Positions 10,879 through 18,857 of a stretch of DNA of 32,485 nucleotides are shown here, piece by piece. A model generated the notes under the pieces. It searched no databases and was not told where the DNA came from. It saw only the letters and a list, made by a program, of their open reading frames with translations. This stretch comes from Paracoccaceae bacterium. Its GTDB lineage: Bacteria > Pseudomonadota > Alphaproteobacteria > Rhodobacterales > Rhodobacteraceae. The DNA lies in assembly GCA_027484915.1 (NCBI GenBank), contig JAIXSA010000171.1:1-32485 (forward strand), written 5' to 3'. Both the position numbers and the translations under genes were made by a program. Positions within the stretch are counted from its first letter, which is position 1. Each line of letters begins with the position of its first letter.

Positions 10879-12216
10879 GTGCTGAATCGCCTCGCCTATC
10901 GGTTCCATCAAAGTCTGGAACGGCATTTTCCCGAACAGCGGCTCTTCCTAAAATCCGATACCGAGACGCGGTTCATCCGTCTCAGGCCCGCGACGCAGAT
11001 CATCGCGCTGGTCGGCGGGACGCTGGCGCTGGCCTGGATCATCGTCGCCACCGCATTGATCATGATGGACCAGATCGGGGCCGGATCGGCACGCGAACAG
11101 TCGATGCGCCAGCAGGCCTTGTACGAGGAACGGCTGACCGCGTTGTCATCTGACCGCGACTTGCGGGCCGAGGAAGCCGTTCGCGCGCAAGAACGCTTCA
11201 ACATTGCACTGGCCCAGGTGTCCGAGATGCAGGAGCGGCTGCTCGCCTCGGAAGACCGCCGCCGCGAGCTGGAGACCGGGATCGAGGCCATCCAGGACAC
11301 CCTGCGCGAGACGATCAAGGAGCGGGACACCGCCCGCGCCGAGGCGGAGCGCGTGACGCTGGCGCTGAACAGCCAGACCGGGGGTGCGACAGAGCTTGGG
11401 CGCGCCACGGACACGGTCGCGACGCTGGAATTCCTGACCGGCGCTCTGGGAGATGCGGCCGAGGAGCGCAACGAGGTCCTGGCCGAGGTCGAGACTGCAC
11501 GCGAGGAAGCGCAGCTGATCGCCGATGCGAAAGAGGCGCTGGAGCTGCGCAACAACGCGATCTTCAGCAAGCTGGAAGAGGCGCTTACAGTCTCGGTCGA
11601 GCCGCTGGACAAGATGTTCCGCGAGGCCGGGATGGCGCCCGAGGACCTGATCGGCGCGGTGCGCGAGGGCTACTCGGGTCAAGGCGGGCCGCTGACGCCG
11701 ATCTCGTTCTCGACCTCCGGCGCGGCCCCTTCGCCAGAAGAGCTGCGGGCGAACGCGATCCTCACCGGTCTTGACCGGATGAACATGTACCGCATCGCGG
11801 CCTTCAAGCTGCCTTTCGCAATGCCGCTGAAGGACAGCTTCCGCTGGACCTCCGGCTTTGGCTACCGCAAGGACCCGAAGGGCGCCGGCACGCGGATGCA
11901 TGAGGGCACCGACATGGCAGGCGCCTATGGCACCCCGGTCTATGCCACCGCCGACGGAGTCGTGATTCATGCCGGCTGGGACAACGGCTATGGCCGCCTG
12001 GTCAAGATCAAGCACGACTTCGGTGTCGAGACGCGATACGGCCACCTTTCGCAGGTGCGGGTCGAAGTCGGCCAAAGGGTCTCGCGCGGCGACCGGATCG
12101 GTGATATGGGCAATTCAGGCCGGTCGACCGGAACGCATCTCCACTACGAAGTCCGCCTCTCTGGTGAGGCCGTTAACCCGATGACCTTCATAAAGGCAGC
12201 GAAGAATGTTTTCTAA
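10879..12216 (+). CDS. M23 family metallopeptidase, membrane-anchored with coiled coil (DUF5930 type)
   Basis: A 445-aa probable peptidoglycan endopeptidase. A short cytoplasmic N-terminus leads to one membrane helix (about residues 40-64). A long charged coiled coil follows (about 68-235, rich in Glu, Arg and Ala heptads), and a LytM/M23 domain occupies 325-440. Zinc-site motifs are complete: H341 and D345 in MHEGTDMAG, H389 in RYGHLSQV, and H420-L-H422 in GTHLHYEV. The start is a GTG at 10879; there is no in-frame ATG before the membrane helix. It overlaps the bactofilin gene by 11 bp. M23 peptidases paired with bactofilins act in cell-shape control in other bacteria, where the bactofilin filament localises the enzyme; the same role here is inference. 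Confidence 0.93.
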   Translation: MLNRLAYRFHQSLERHFPEQRLFLKSDTETRFIRLRPATQIIALVGGTLALAWIIVATALIMMDQIGAGSAREQSMRQQALYEERLTALSSDRDLRAEEAVRAQERFNIALAQVSEMQERLLASEDRRRELETGIEAIQDTLRETIKERDTARAEAERVTLALNSQTGGATELGRATDTVATLEFLTGALGDAAEERNEVLAEVETAREEAQLIADAKEALELRNNAIFSKLEEALTVSVEPLDKMFREAGMAPEDLIGAVREGYSGQGGPLTPISFSTSGAAPSPEELRANAILTGLDRMNMYRIAAFKLPFAMPLKDSFRWTSGFGYRKDPKGAGTRMHEGTDMAGAYGTPVYATADGVVIHAGWDNGYGRLVKIKHDFGVETRYGHLSQVRVEVGQRVSRGDRIGDMGNSGRSTGTHLHYEVRLSGEAVNPMTFIKAAKNVF

Positions 12217-12712
12217 GAGCCGCATCAACGAGCCGGGCCCTAAGGCCGAAGTCGAGAAGCCCAAAACCCCGGAGACCCCGATGAGCAAGCCCAGCATGGA
12301 TTTCACCCCGACCGCTCCGAAGGGCAAGGCGGGCGCATCGGTCCTGTCGTCGGACCTGACGGTCGTGGGCAACCTGCGCACCACGGGCGACATCCAGGTC
12401 GAGGGCACGGTCGAGGGCGACATCCGCGCGCATCTTCTGACCGTCGGCGAAAGCGCCACGATCCGCGGCGAGGTCGTTGCTGACGACATCGTGGTCAATG
12501 GCCGAGTGATCGGCCGCGTCCGGGGCCTGAAGGTGCGCCTCACCTCTACCGCGCGGGTCGAAGGCGACATCATCCACAAGACCATCGCCATCGAATCCGG
12601 TGCGCATTTCGAAGGCTCGGTCCAGCGTCAGGAAGACCCGCTGGCCAACGGCCGCACCCCCGGCGGCGCGGTCCGTCTGGACACGCCCGTCCCCGCGACC
12701 GACGCCGAATAA
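12206..12712 (+). CDS. Bactofilin family polymer-forming cytoskeletal protein
   Basis: A 168-aa cytoplasmic protein that would form membrane-associated filaments. A proline/lysine-rich N-terminal tail (about residues 1-45) precedes a beta-helical bactofilin core (about 46-135). The core shows the repeating hydrophobic-glycine pattern of the family: VVGNLRTTGDIQVEGTVEGDI, ATIRGEVVADDIVVNGRVIG, and ARVEGDIIHKTIAIESGAHFEGSV. A short disordered C-terminal tail follows. Its ATG lies inside the end of the M23 peptidase gene, so the two are coupled. A terminator-like hairpin 35 bp after its stop (12747-12770) probably closes the unit, although it lies within the annotated start of the next gene. Confidence 0.95.
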   Translation: MFSKSRINEPGPKAEVEKPKTPETPMSKPSMDFTPTAPKGKAGASVLSSDLTVVGNLRTTGDIQVEGTVEGDIRAHLLTVGESATIRGEVVADDIVVNGRVIGRVRGLKVRLTSTARVEGDIIHKTIAIESGAHFEGSVQRQEDPLANGRTPGGAVRLDTPVPATDAE

Positions 12713-12723
12713 GCCGACCGATC

Positions 12724-14163
12724 ATGACCATTGCGCGGGCATCGGAGGGCACTCCGGTGCCCGTTTTCTTCTGTGCCGAGAGCGACCGGCGGATCATCCT
12801 GTGGGCCGCGATTCTGGCCTCGTCGATGGGGTTCATCGATTCCTCGGTAACCTCGATCGCGCTTCCCGCCATGCGCGAGGCGCTGGGGGCGTCGCTGCCG
12901 CAGGCGCAGTGGATCAACGCGTCCTATCTTCTCGCCGTGTCCTCGCTGGTGCTGGTCGGTGGGGCGATGGGCGACCGGTTCGGGATCGCGCGGATCTTCT
13001 CGCTGGGAATTCTGGTGTTCGTCGCGGGGTCCCTGGCCTGCGCCGCCGCGCTGACACCCGAACAGATGATCGCTGCCCGGGCCGCAAAAGGCCTGGGCGC
13101 GGCGATGATGGTGCCTGGGTCGATGGCGATGGTCTCACGCGCCTATCCGCGGGACGAGCGGGGTCGCGCCTTGGGCCTTTGGGCGGCGGCTTCGACCCTG
13201 ACGACGGCGCTGGGGCCAGTGCTGGGCGGCATGTTCGTCACCTGGGGCGGCGAGATCGGCTGGCGGCTGGTCTTCGCGCTGAACCTGCCCCTGGGCCTGG
13301 CCGCGCTGTGGCTGGTGCAGGGCCGCACGCCGGGCGACGTGGGCAAGCCTGGGGTCCGCGTGGACCTGCCGGGGGCAGTCCTTGCGACGCTGGCCCTTGG
13401 GCTTATGGCCTGGGCGCTGACCGATCCGAGCGCGCCCGCCTGGATTGCCCTCGCCGCAGGGGCAAGCCTGGTCGGCTTCCTTGCCTGGGAGGCGGTGGCC
13501 CCTGCCCCAATGCTGCGTCTTGGCCTTTTCCGCAACCGGACGCTGGCGGTGACGAACGTCGTGACCTTCGTCCTTTATTTCGCGCTGAACGGGGTGATGT
13601 TCTACCTGCCGATGACCGCTGTCTCGGCCTGGGGCGTCACTGCGCTGGAGGTGACGGCGGCGTTCCTGCCGATCTCGATCCTGATCGGAGTGATGTCCGC
13701 CCCGGCAGGCCGGCTGGCCGACCGGTTTGGCGCGGGGCCCCTGATGGCGGCGGGGTCGGCCCTGGTGGCGGTCGCCTATGCGGGCCTGTGGCACTTTGCG
13801 CCCGACGGGCGGTTCTGGAGCCATGTCGTCCCCTTTACGGCACTGGCGGGGCTGGGGCTGGGCCTGGTTGTCGCGCCGCTGACGGCGGCGGCGATGCAGG
13901 GGGCCGAGGATGGCGAACAGGGCGCGGCCTCGGGTGTGAACAACGCCGTGGCGCGGGTCGCGGGGCTGGTGGCCGTCGCCCTTCTGGGCCGGATGGCGTC
14001 GGCCGCCTATGGTCCGGGTGCGCCGGGGTTTGGGGTCACCGGGGACAGCGCACAGCATCTGGCCGCAACCGGCGCAGCGTTCGGCACGGTGGCGCTGACC
14101 GCCAGCCTGATGGCAGCGCTGGCGGCGGTGCTGGCGCTTCTTGTCAGTCGTCCGGTCAGGTGA
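12724..14163 (+). CDS. MFS transporter, DHA2 (QacA/EmrB-like) drug:proton antiporter family
   Basis: A 479-aa inner-membrane exporter with about fourteen hydrophobic segments. The first segment carries FIDSSVTSIALPAMREAL, a form of the DHA2 family motif L-D-x-T-x-V-N-V-A-L-P. The loop after the second segment has the G-D-R-F-G motif, and LADRFGAGPL lies in the second half. The ATG at 12724 is the only ordinary start before the first membrane segment, but codons 8-16 contain a GC-rich hairpin plus T-run. The real start might be elsewhere, or expression might be attenuated. It ends 8 bp inside the oppositely oriented DUF2189 gene. The substrate cannot be deduced. Confidence 0.88.
   Translation: MTIARASEGTPVPVFFCAESDRRIILWAAILASSMGFIDSSVTSIALPAMREALGASLPQAQWINASYLLAVSSLVLVGGAMGDRFGIARIFSLGILVFVAGSLACAAALTPEQMIAARAAKGLGAAMMVPGSMAMVSRAYPRDERGRALGLWAAASTLTTALGPVLGGMFVTWGGEIGWRLVFALNLPLGLAALWLVQGRTPGDVGKPGVRVDLPGAVLATLALGLMAWALTDPSAPAWIALAAGASLVGFLAWEAVAPAPMLRLGLFRNRTLAVTNVVTFVLYFALNGVMFYLPMTAVSAWGVTALEVTAAFLPISILIGVMSAPAGRLADRFGAGPLMAAGSALVAVAYAGLWHFAPDGRFWSHVVPFTALAGLGLGLVVAPLTAAAMQGAEDGEQGAASGVNNAVARVAGLVAVALLGRMASAAYGPGAPGFGVTGDSAQHLAATGAAFGTVALTASLMAALAAVLALLVSRPVR
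12747..12770 (+). terminator. Intrinsic terminator after bactofilin, inside MFS 5' coding region
   Basis: GGGCAC-TCCG-GTGCCC forms a perfect 6-bp stem with a tight tetraloop, followed directly by GTTTTCTT. It is the best-formed intrinsic terminator in the window. It lies 35 bp after the bactofilin stop and 23 bp into the annotated MFS exporter gene. Confidence 0.7.
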
Positions 14164-14923
14164 TCGCGCGGCAGTAGAGGTGCCAGCTTGCGTGCCCGAA
14201 CAGCGGCAGGACAAGGAACAGCCCCAGAAACCCCGGCAGCATCCCTGCAAAGAGGCAAACGCCGATCAGCGCACCCCAGCCCAGCATGACGCGGGGATTT
14301 TCCCGCACAAGCGCGAAGCTGGTCAGCATGGCGGTCACGAAATCAACCTCGCGGTCCAGAAGCATCGGCAGGCTGACCACCATCAGGCTGAAAAGAAGCG
14401 TCGCGAAGACCGCGCCCACCGCCGTGCCGAAGGCGAGCATCGCAAGGCCCTGGGGCGACAGGAACACCGCCAGCGACGACGACACATTGGTCATCGTCGC
14501 GTTGCCGAGGAAAAGCGCGAAGATCATGTGCGACAGGAAGTTCCAGAACAGGAAATAGACCACGATCACCGCAGCTATCGCCGGGATCTGCCGGTCCTTC
14601 TGACGGAAGATCACCCCGAAGATTTCGCGGGCCACCAGCGGCTCGCCGCCCTCCAGCCGGCGTGAAATTTCATAGAACCCGCAGGCGATGAACGGGCCCA
14701 GGATCGGGAAGCCGGCGCTGGCGGGAAGGGTCCACCAGACCTGACCCTTCGTCGTCATGGCCCAGGTGATCAGCCAGCCGCCCAGGACATAGACGGCCGA
14801 GAAGGCGAGCCCTAGAAGCGGGGCGCGCCTCAAGTCGCGCCATCCGGCCGCAAGGCTTTCCCGCAGGTCGGAGGAATCGACCAGATTGATCTCGGGCACG
14901 GCGGGCGGGTGCGTGACGCTCAT
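14156..14923 (-). CDS. DUF2189 family membrane protein
   Basis: A 255-aa integral membrane protein with about six hydrophobic segments, matching the DUF2189 family, whose function is unknown. It begins with a soluble lead (INLVDSSDLRESLAAGWRDLRRAPLLGL). This is followed by AVYVLGGWLITWAM, the family-typical GPFIACGFYEISRRLEGGEP, and later VSLPMLLDREVDFVTAMLTS. The ATG at 14923 is used; a TTG lies two codons upstream. It lies 50 bp downstream of prfB on the same strand, and its 3' end overlaps the MFS exporter gene by eight bases. Confidence 0.88.
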   Translation of the reverse strand: MSVTHPPAVPEINLVDSSDLRESLAAGWRDLRRAPLLGLAFSAVYVLGGWLITWAMTTKGQVWWTLPASAGFPILGPFIACGFYEISRRLEGGEPLVAREIFGVIFRQKDRQIPAIAAVIVVYFLFWNFLSHMIFALFLGNATMTNVSSSLAVFLSPQGLAMLAFGTAVGAVFATLLFSLMVVSLPMLLDREVDFVTAMLTSFALVRENPRVMLGWGALIGVCLFAGMLPGFLGLFLVLPLFGHASWHLYCRAIT

Positions 14924-14973
14924 GCCCAAAGATTAAGCGCGGGGTAATACGCCAGGCAAGGATTTTGCCGTCG

Positions 14974-16101
14974 TCAATCGACGTCCGCGAAGTCGCCCCG
15001 CTTCTTGCCAGAGGCGTTCAGCGCCAAGGTGGCCGACATGAACCCGTCGAGGTCGCCGTCCAGCACGCCCTGGGTGTCCGAGGTCTCGTGCCCCGTGCGC
15101 AGGTCCTTCACCATCTGGTAGGGCTGCAGGACGTAGGAGCGGATCTGGTTGCCCCAACCGGCGTCGCCCTTGTTCTCGTGCGCCTCGTTGATGGCGGCGT
15201 TCCGCTTGTCCAGTTCCTGCTGGTACAACCGGGACTTCAGCGCCTTCATCGCGATGTCGCGGTTCTGGTGCTGTGATTTCAGGGACGAGGTCACGACAAT
15301 GCCGGACGGGAAGTGGGTGATCCGGACGGCCGAGTCGGTCTTGTTGACGTGCTGGCCGCCCGCGCCTGACGACCGGAAGGTGTCGATGCGGATGTCCTTG
15401 TCCTGGACCTCGATCTCGATGTTGTCGTCGACCACGGGGTAGACCCAGACCGAGCAGAACGAGGTATGGCGGCGGGCGGCGGAATCGTAGGGCGAGATGC
15501 GGACCAGCCGGTGCACCCCGGCCTCGGTCTTCAGCCAGCCGTAGGCGTTCTTGCCGCTGATCTTGTAGGAGGCGGACTTGATCCCCGCGCCGTCGCCTTC
15601 GGATTCCGACTGAAGTTCCACGGTGAAGCCGCGCTTTTCGGCCCAGCGGACGTACATCCGCGCCAGCATCGACGCCCAGTCACAGCTTTCCGTTCCGCCT
15701 GCGCCCGCGTTGATTTCGAGGAACGTGTCGTTCCCGTCGGCCTCGCCGTCCAGAAGCGCCTCAAGTTCCTTCGCTTCGGCGACCTTGACGAGGTCGGTCA
15801 GCGCGGTCTCGGCCTCCTTGACGATCTCGGTATCGCCCTCGGCCTCGCCCAGTTCGATCAGCTCGACGTTTTCCTTCAAGCCGCTGTCGATCAGCTTGTA
15901 GGCGTTGACCGCGTCCAGAAGCGCCTGGCGGTCGCGCATCAGCTTTTGCGCCTTGGCAGGGTCGTTCCACAAGTCGGGGGATTCGATCATCGCGTCGAAC
16001 TCTTCCAGCCGGTGCGGCGCGGTTTCCCAATCCATCCGCTGCGCCAGAAGCTTCAGCGTCTTTTCGATGGCTTCAACGTTGCCTTGGGTTTCGGCGCGCA
16101 T
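14974..16101 (-). CDS. prfB: Peptide chain release factor 2
   Basis: RF2 ends translation at UGA and UAA. The 375-aa protein starts at MRAETQGNVEAIEKTLKLLA. The frame stays open further upstream, but the sequence before this ATG lacks family character. The catalytic GGQ lies at residues 248-250 (SSGAGGQHVNKTDSAV). The stop-codon-reading tripeptide, SPF in E. coli, reads SPY at 203-205 (RISPYDSAARRHTSF). Unlike the E. coli gene, there is no in-frame UGA or frameshift site near codon 25; the frame is continuous. It follows the PBP1A gene by 90 bp, with a GC-rich hairpin in between. Confidence 0.97.
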   Translation of the reverse strand: MRAETQGNVEAIEKTLKLLAQRMDWETAPHRLEEFDAMIESPDLWNDPAKAQKLMRDRQALLDAVNAYKLIDSGLKENVELIELGEAEGDTEIVKEAETALTDLVKVAEAKELEALLDGEADGNDTFLEINAGAGGTESCDWASMLARMYVRWAEKRGFTVELQSESEGDGAGIKSASYKISGKNAYGWLKTEAGVHRLVRISPYDSAARRHTSFCSVWVYPVVDDNIEIEVQDKDIRIDTFRSSGAGGQHVNKTDSAVRITHFPSGIVVTSSLKSQHQNRDIAMKALKSRLYQQELDKRNAAINEAHENKGDAGWGNQIRSYVLQPYQMVKDLRTGHETSDTQGVLDGDLDGFMSATLALNASGKKRGDFADVD

Positions 16102-16150
16102 GGCGGTCGGGTCCTGTCCTTGATCTTGGCCGAGGGTCATAAGGGTTTGA

Positions 16151-16172
16151 CCGCGCCCCGGCAAGGGCGCGG
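16151..16172 (-). terminator. GC-rich hairpin between PBP1A gene and prfB
   Basis: CCGCGCCC and GGGCGCGG form an 8-bp stem around a 6-base loop, 19 bases past the PBP1A stop codon. On the minus strand the following bases are TCAAACCCTT, so the T-run is weak and termination may be partial or Rho-assisted. Confidence 0.4.
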
Positions 16173-16191
16173 CGGGAAGGGTGGTGTGGTG

Positions 16192-18756
16192 TCAGTAAAG
16201 CCCGCCGGAAGAGACGGTGCCGAAGTCGGCCTTCTTGGGAACCACCACCTGCTCGCCTTCGGAGTTGGTAACGGTCTTGCCCTGGTCAGCAACAATGCCT
16301 TCGTCACCCTCACCATACGCGAACAGGGGCAGGTTCGAGCCCATTGCAAAGCCGCCATCAACGACGAGGCCAAGGCCGATCAGCGCCTCTTCGCCCTCGC
16401 GGAAGTATTCGGAGACCACGTTGTCGCCAGTGGCATCGTCGGGCAGCGGCATGCCGCTGAACCGGTCGATCTTGCGGAAATAGCCGCCCGGGGGCACGCG
16501 GAAATCGGCCCCGCCGTATTTCTTGACCGCGTCTTCCATGAAGTCCTGGAAGACGGGGACGCACAGCGTGCCGCCAAAGGCGCTTTCGCCCAGAGTGCGG
16601 GGTTGGTCGAAGCCGATGTAGCAGCCCGCGACGATGTTCGAGGAATAGCCGATGAACCAGACATCCTTGGCATCGTTCGTGGTGCCGGTCTTGCCCGCGA
16701 TCGGCACGGGCAGGTTCAACCGGCTGGCCGAGCCGCGTTGCACCACGCCCTGCATCATGCTGGTCAGCTGGTAGGCGGTGATCGCGTTCATCACCCGCTC
16801 GCGGTTGGTATCGATGGTGACACCCTGCCCTTCCGGCAGCATCGGGTCGCCACAGGTTTCGCAGACGCGCTGGTCGTGGCGGTAGATCGTCTTTCCGAAG
16901 CGGTCCTGCACGCGGTCGACCAGGGTCGGCTCCACCCGCTCGCCACCGTTGGCGAACATGGCGTAGGCTGCGACCATCTTGAACAGCGTCGTCTCCTGCG
17001 CGCCCAGAGAGTTCGCAAGGAACGGACCCATCCGGTCATAGACGCCGAAGCGTTCGGCATAGGCCGCGACGGTCTGCATGCCGATTTCCTGCGCGATGCG
17101 GATCGTCATCAGGTTCCGGCTCTGCTCGATCCCGGTGCGGAGCGGCGTCGGGCCGTAATACTTGCCCGAGGCGTTCTTCGGGGTCCAGAGGCCCTGGGGC
17201 GTGTCGATCTCGATCGGCGCGTCGACGACGATGGTCGCGGGTGTGAAGCCCGAGTCGAGGGCCGCAGCATAGACGAAAGGCTTGAAGCTTGACCCCGGTT
17301 GGCGGGTCGCCTGAGTCGTGCGGTTGAAGACTGAATCCTGGTACGAAAAGCCGCCCTGCATGGCGAGCACCCGACCCGTGTTCACATCCATCGCCATGAA
17401 GGCGCCCTGCACTTCGGGGACCTGACGCAGCGACCAGCGGTTGAACGTGCCGTCGTCGTTCGTGACCGCGCGGACCAGCACAACGTCGCCCACGGATACA
17501 AGGTCACCGGCGACCTTGGCCTTCTTTCCCAACGAGCCGTCGGCTTGCCGCTTGCGGGCCCAAGTCACATCCTCGGCGGGGATGAAATGACCATCCTCGT
17601 CGTCCATCACGCCTTCGATGCCGATGCGGGCGTCATTCTCGCCCACTTCCAGCACCACGGCGGGGAACCAGGCGTCGACGTCGCGCGGGACCTCGACCGC
17701 CCCCAAAGCCTCGCGCCAGGCGGTTTCATCGCCCAGCACCTCGGCCGGAAGGGTCTTGCCGGTGCCGCGCCAGACGCCCTCGTTGCGGTCGTATTGTTCA
17801 AGGCCCTTGCGCAGCGCCTCGGCTGCGGCCTTCTGCATTTCGGGGTCGACTGTCGCCCGGATCGTCAGACCGCCCGAAAAGAATTCCTCTTCGCCAAAGA
17901 CGCCCGAGAGCTGGCGGCGGATCTCGTCGGTGAAGTAATCGCGCGGCGGCAGGGCATCGCGGAACGCCTCGAAGTCGCCGTTCTGGACCGACCGCAGCGG
18001 CTGATCCTTTTCGGACAGATAGGTCGCCTCATCGATATAGCCGTTCTGCCACATCTCGCGCAGGACGTAGTTCCGCCGTTCGGTCACCCGTTCCTTGGCG
18101 GTGACCGGGTCGTATTTGCCGGGCGCCTGCGGCATCGCGGCCAGCATCGCGGCCTCATGCGGGGCAAGGTCGGACAGCGGCTTGTTGAAATAGGTCTGCG
18201 CCGCCGCGGCCACCCCGTAGGAGTTCTTCCCCAGGAAGATCTCGTTCAGGTAAAGCTCCAGGATCTTGTCCTTGGACAGCGTTTCCTCAAGCCGGGTGGC
18301 AAGGATGATCTCCTTGATCTTCCGCTCGATCGACCGTGAGCCGTCGAGAAGGAAGTTCTTCATCACCTGCTGGGTGATGGTGGACGCCCCGCGCATGCTT
18401 TGCCCGCGGCTTTGCACTGCCTCGACCAGAGCCGCGACCATGCCGCGGGTGTCATAGCCGTGGTGGTTGTAGAAATTCTTGTCCTCGGCGCTGATGAAGG
18501 CCTGCTTCACCAGGTCCGGGATATCCTCGGAGGCGACGAAAAGCCGCCGTTCCTGGGCGAATTCGTCGATGATCCGCCCCTCGCCAGAGTAGATCCGGCT
18601 GATCGTGGCAGGGGTGTATTGCGCCAGGTTCTCATGGCTCGGCAGATCGCGGCCATACATGTAGAAGATGCCGCCCACGGTCAGCGCGGCGAAGACCAGT
18701 CCCAGCGTCACCGCCGAGAAGATCCCGCCCAGAACATTTCCGACAAACCTGAGCAC
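16192..18756 (-). CDS. mrcA: Penicillin-binding protein 1A, bifunctional transglycosylase/transpeptidase
   Basis: An 854-aa class A PBP that polymerises and cross-links peptidoglycan in the periplasm. One N-terminal membrane helix (about residues 9-34) is followed by the GT51 transglycosylase, with its catalytic Glu in EDKNFYNHHG (91-100) and RGASTITQQVMKN (122-134). An OB-like insert lies at about 325-430. The transpeptidase has S489-S-F-K492, S546-R-N548 and K689-T-G691. A CxxC pair (C632, C635) lies between the last two motifs. The ATG at 18756 opens directly onto the membrane anchor. It follows the amidase gene by 101 bp and has a candidate promoter there. Confidence 0.97.
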   Translation of the reverse strand: MLRFVGNVLGGIFSAVTLGLVFAALTVGGIFYMYGRDLPSHENLAQYTPATISRIYSGEGRIIDEFAQERRLFVASEDIPDLVKQAFISAEDKNFYNHHGYDTRGMVAALVEAVQSRGQSMRGASTITQQVMKNFLLDGSRSIERKIKEIILATRLEETLSKDKILELYLNEIFLGKNSYGVAAAAQTYFNKPLSDLAPHEAAMLAAMPQAPGKYDPVTAKERVTERRNYVLREMWQNGYIDEATYLSEKDQPLRSVQNGDFEAFRDALPPRDYFTDEIRRQLSGVFGEEEFFSGGLTIRATVDPEMQKAAAEALRKGLEQYDRNEGVWRGTGKTLPAEVLGDETAWREALGAVEVPRDVDAWFPAVVLEVGENDARIGIEGVMDDEDGHFIPAEDVTWARKRQADGSLGKKAKVAGDLVSVGDVVLVRAVTNDDGTFNRWSLRQVPEVQGAFMAMDVNTGRVLAMQGGFSYQDSVFNRTTQATRQPGSSFKPFVYAAALDSGFTPATIVVDAPIEIDTPQGLWTPKNASGKYYGPTPLRTGIEQSRNLMTIRIAQEIGMQTVAAYAERFGVYDRMGPFLANSLGAQETTLFKMVAAYAMFANGGERVEPTLVDRVQDRFGKTIYRHDQRVCETCGDPMLPEGQGVTIDTNRERVMNAITAYQLTSMMQGVVQRGSASRLNLPVPIAGKTGTTNDAKDVWFIGYSSNIVAGCYIGFDQPRTLGESAFGGTLCVPVFQDFMEDAVKKYGGADFRVPPGGYFRKIDRFSGMPLPDDATGDNVVSEYFREGEEALIGLGLVVDGGFAMGSNLPLFAYGEGDEGIVADQGKTVTNSEGEQVVVPKKADFGTVSSGGLY

Positions 18757-18783
18757 CGCCGTCCCTTCCGATTGCGTGACCGC

Positions 18784-18810
18784 AGTATACCAGACGCAGG
18801 CCTACGTCAA
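18784..18810 (-). promoter_or_regulatory. Candidate sigma-70-type promoter for PBP1A gene
   Basis: On the minus strand TTGACG is followed after 15 bp by TATACT, 28 bases before the PBP1A start codon. Both hexamers are good but the spacer is short by two bases. Confidence 0.4.
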
Positions 18811-18857
18811 AACCTTGGGCGGTCACAAATACCTGTTCGGGCGGGCTTTCGCAGCGG

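Noticed and set aside
12600-14177. 525-codon frame overlapping the bactofilin and DHA2 exporter genes
   Set aside because: It is a same-strand shadow frame of Gly/Arg-rich composition. The DHA2 frame has clear transporter motifs instead.
16020-16101. Programmed +1 frameshift in prfB
   Set aside because: The frame is continuous from ATG through the conserved N-terminus, with no internal UGA or CUU-UGA slip site.
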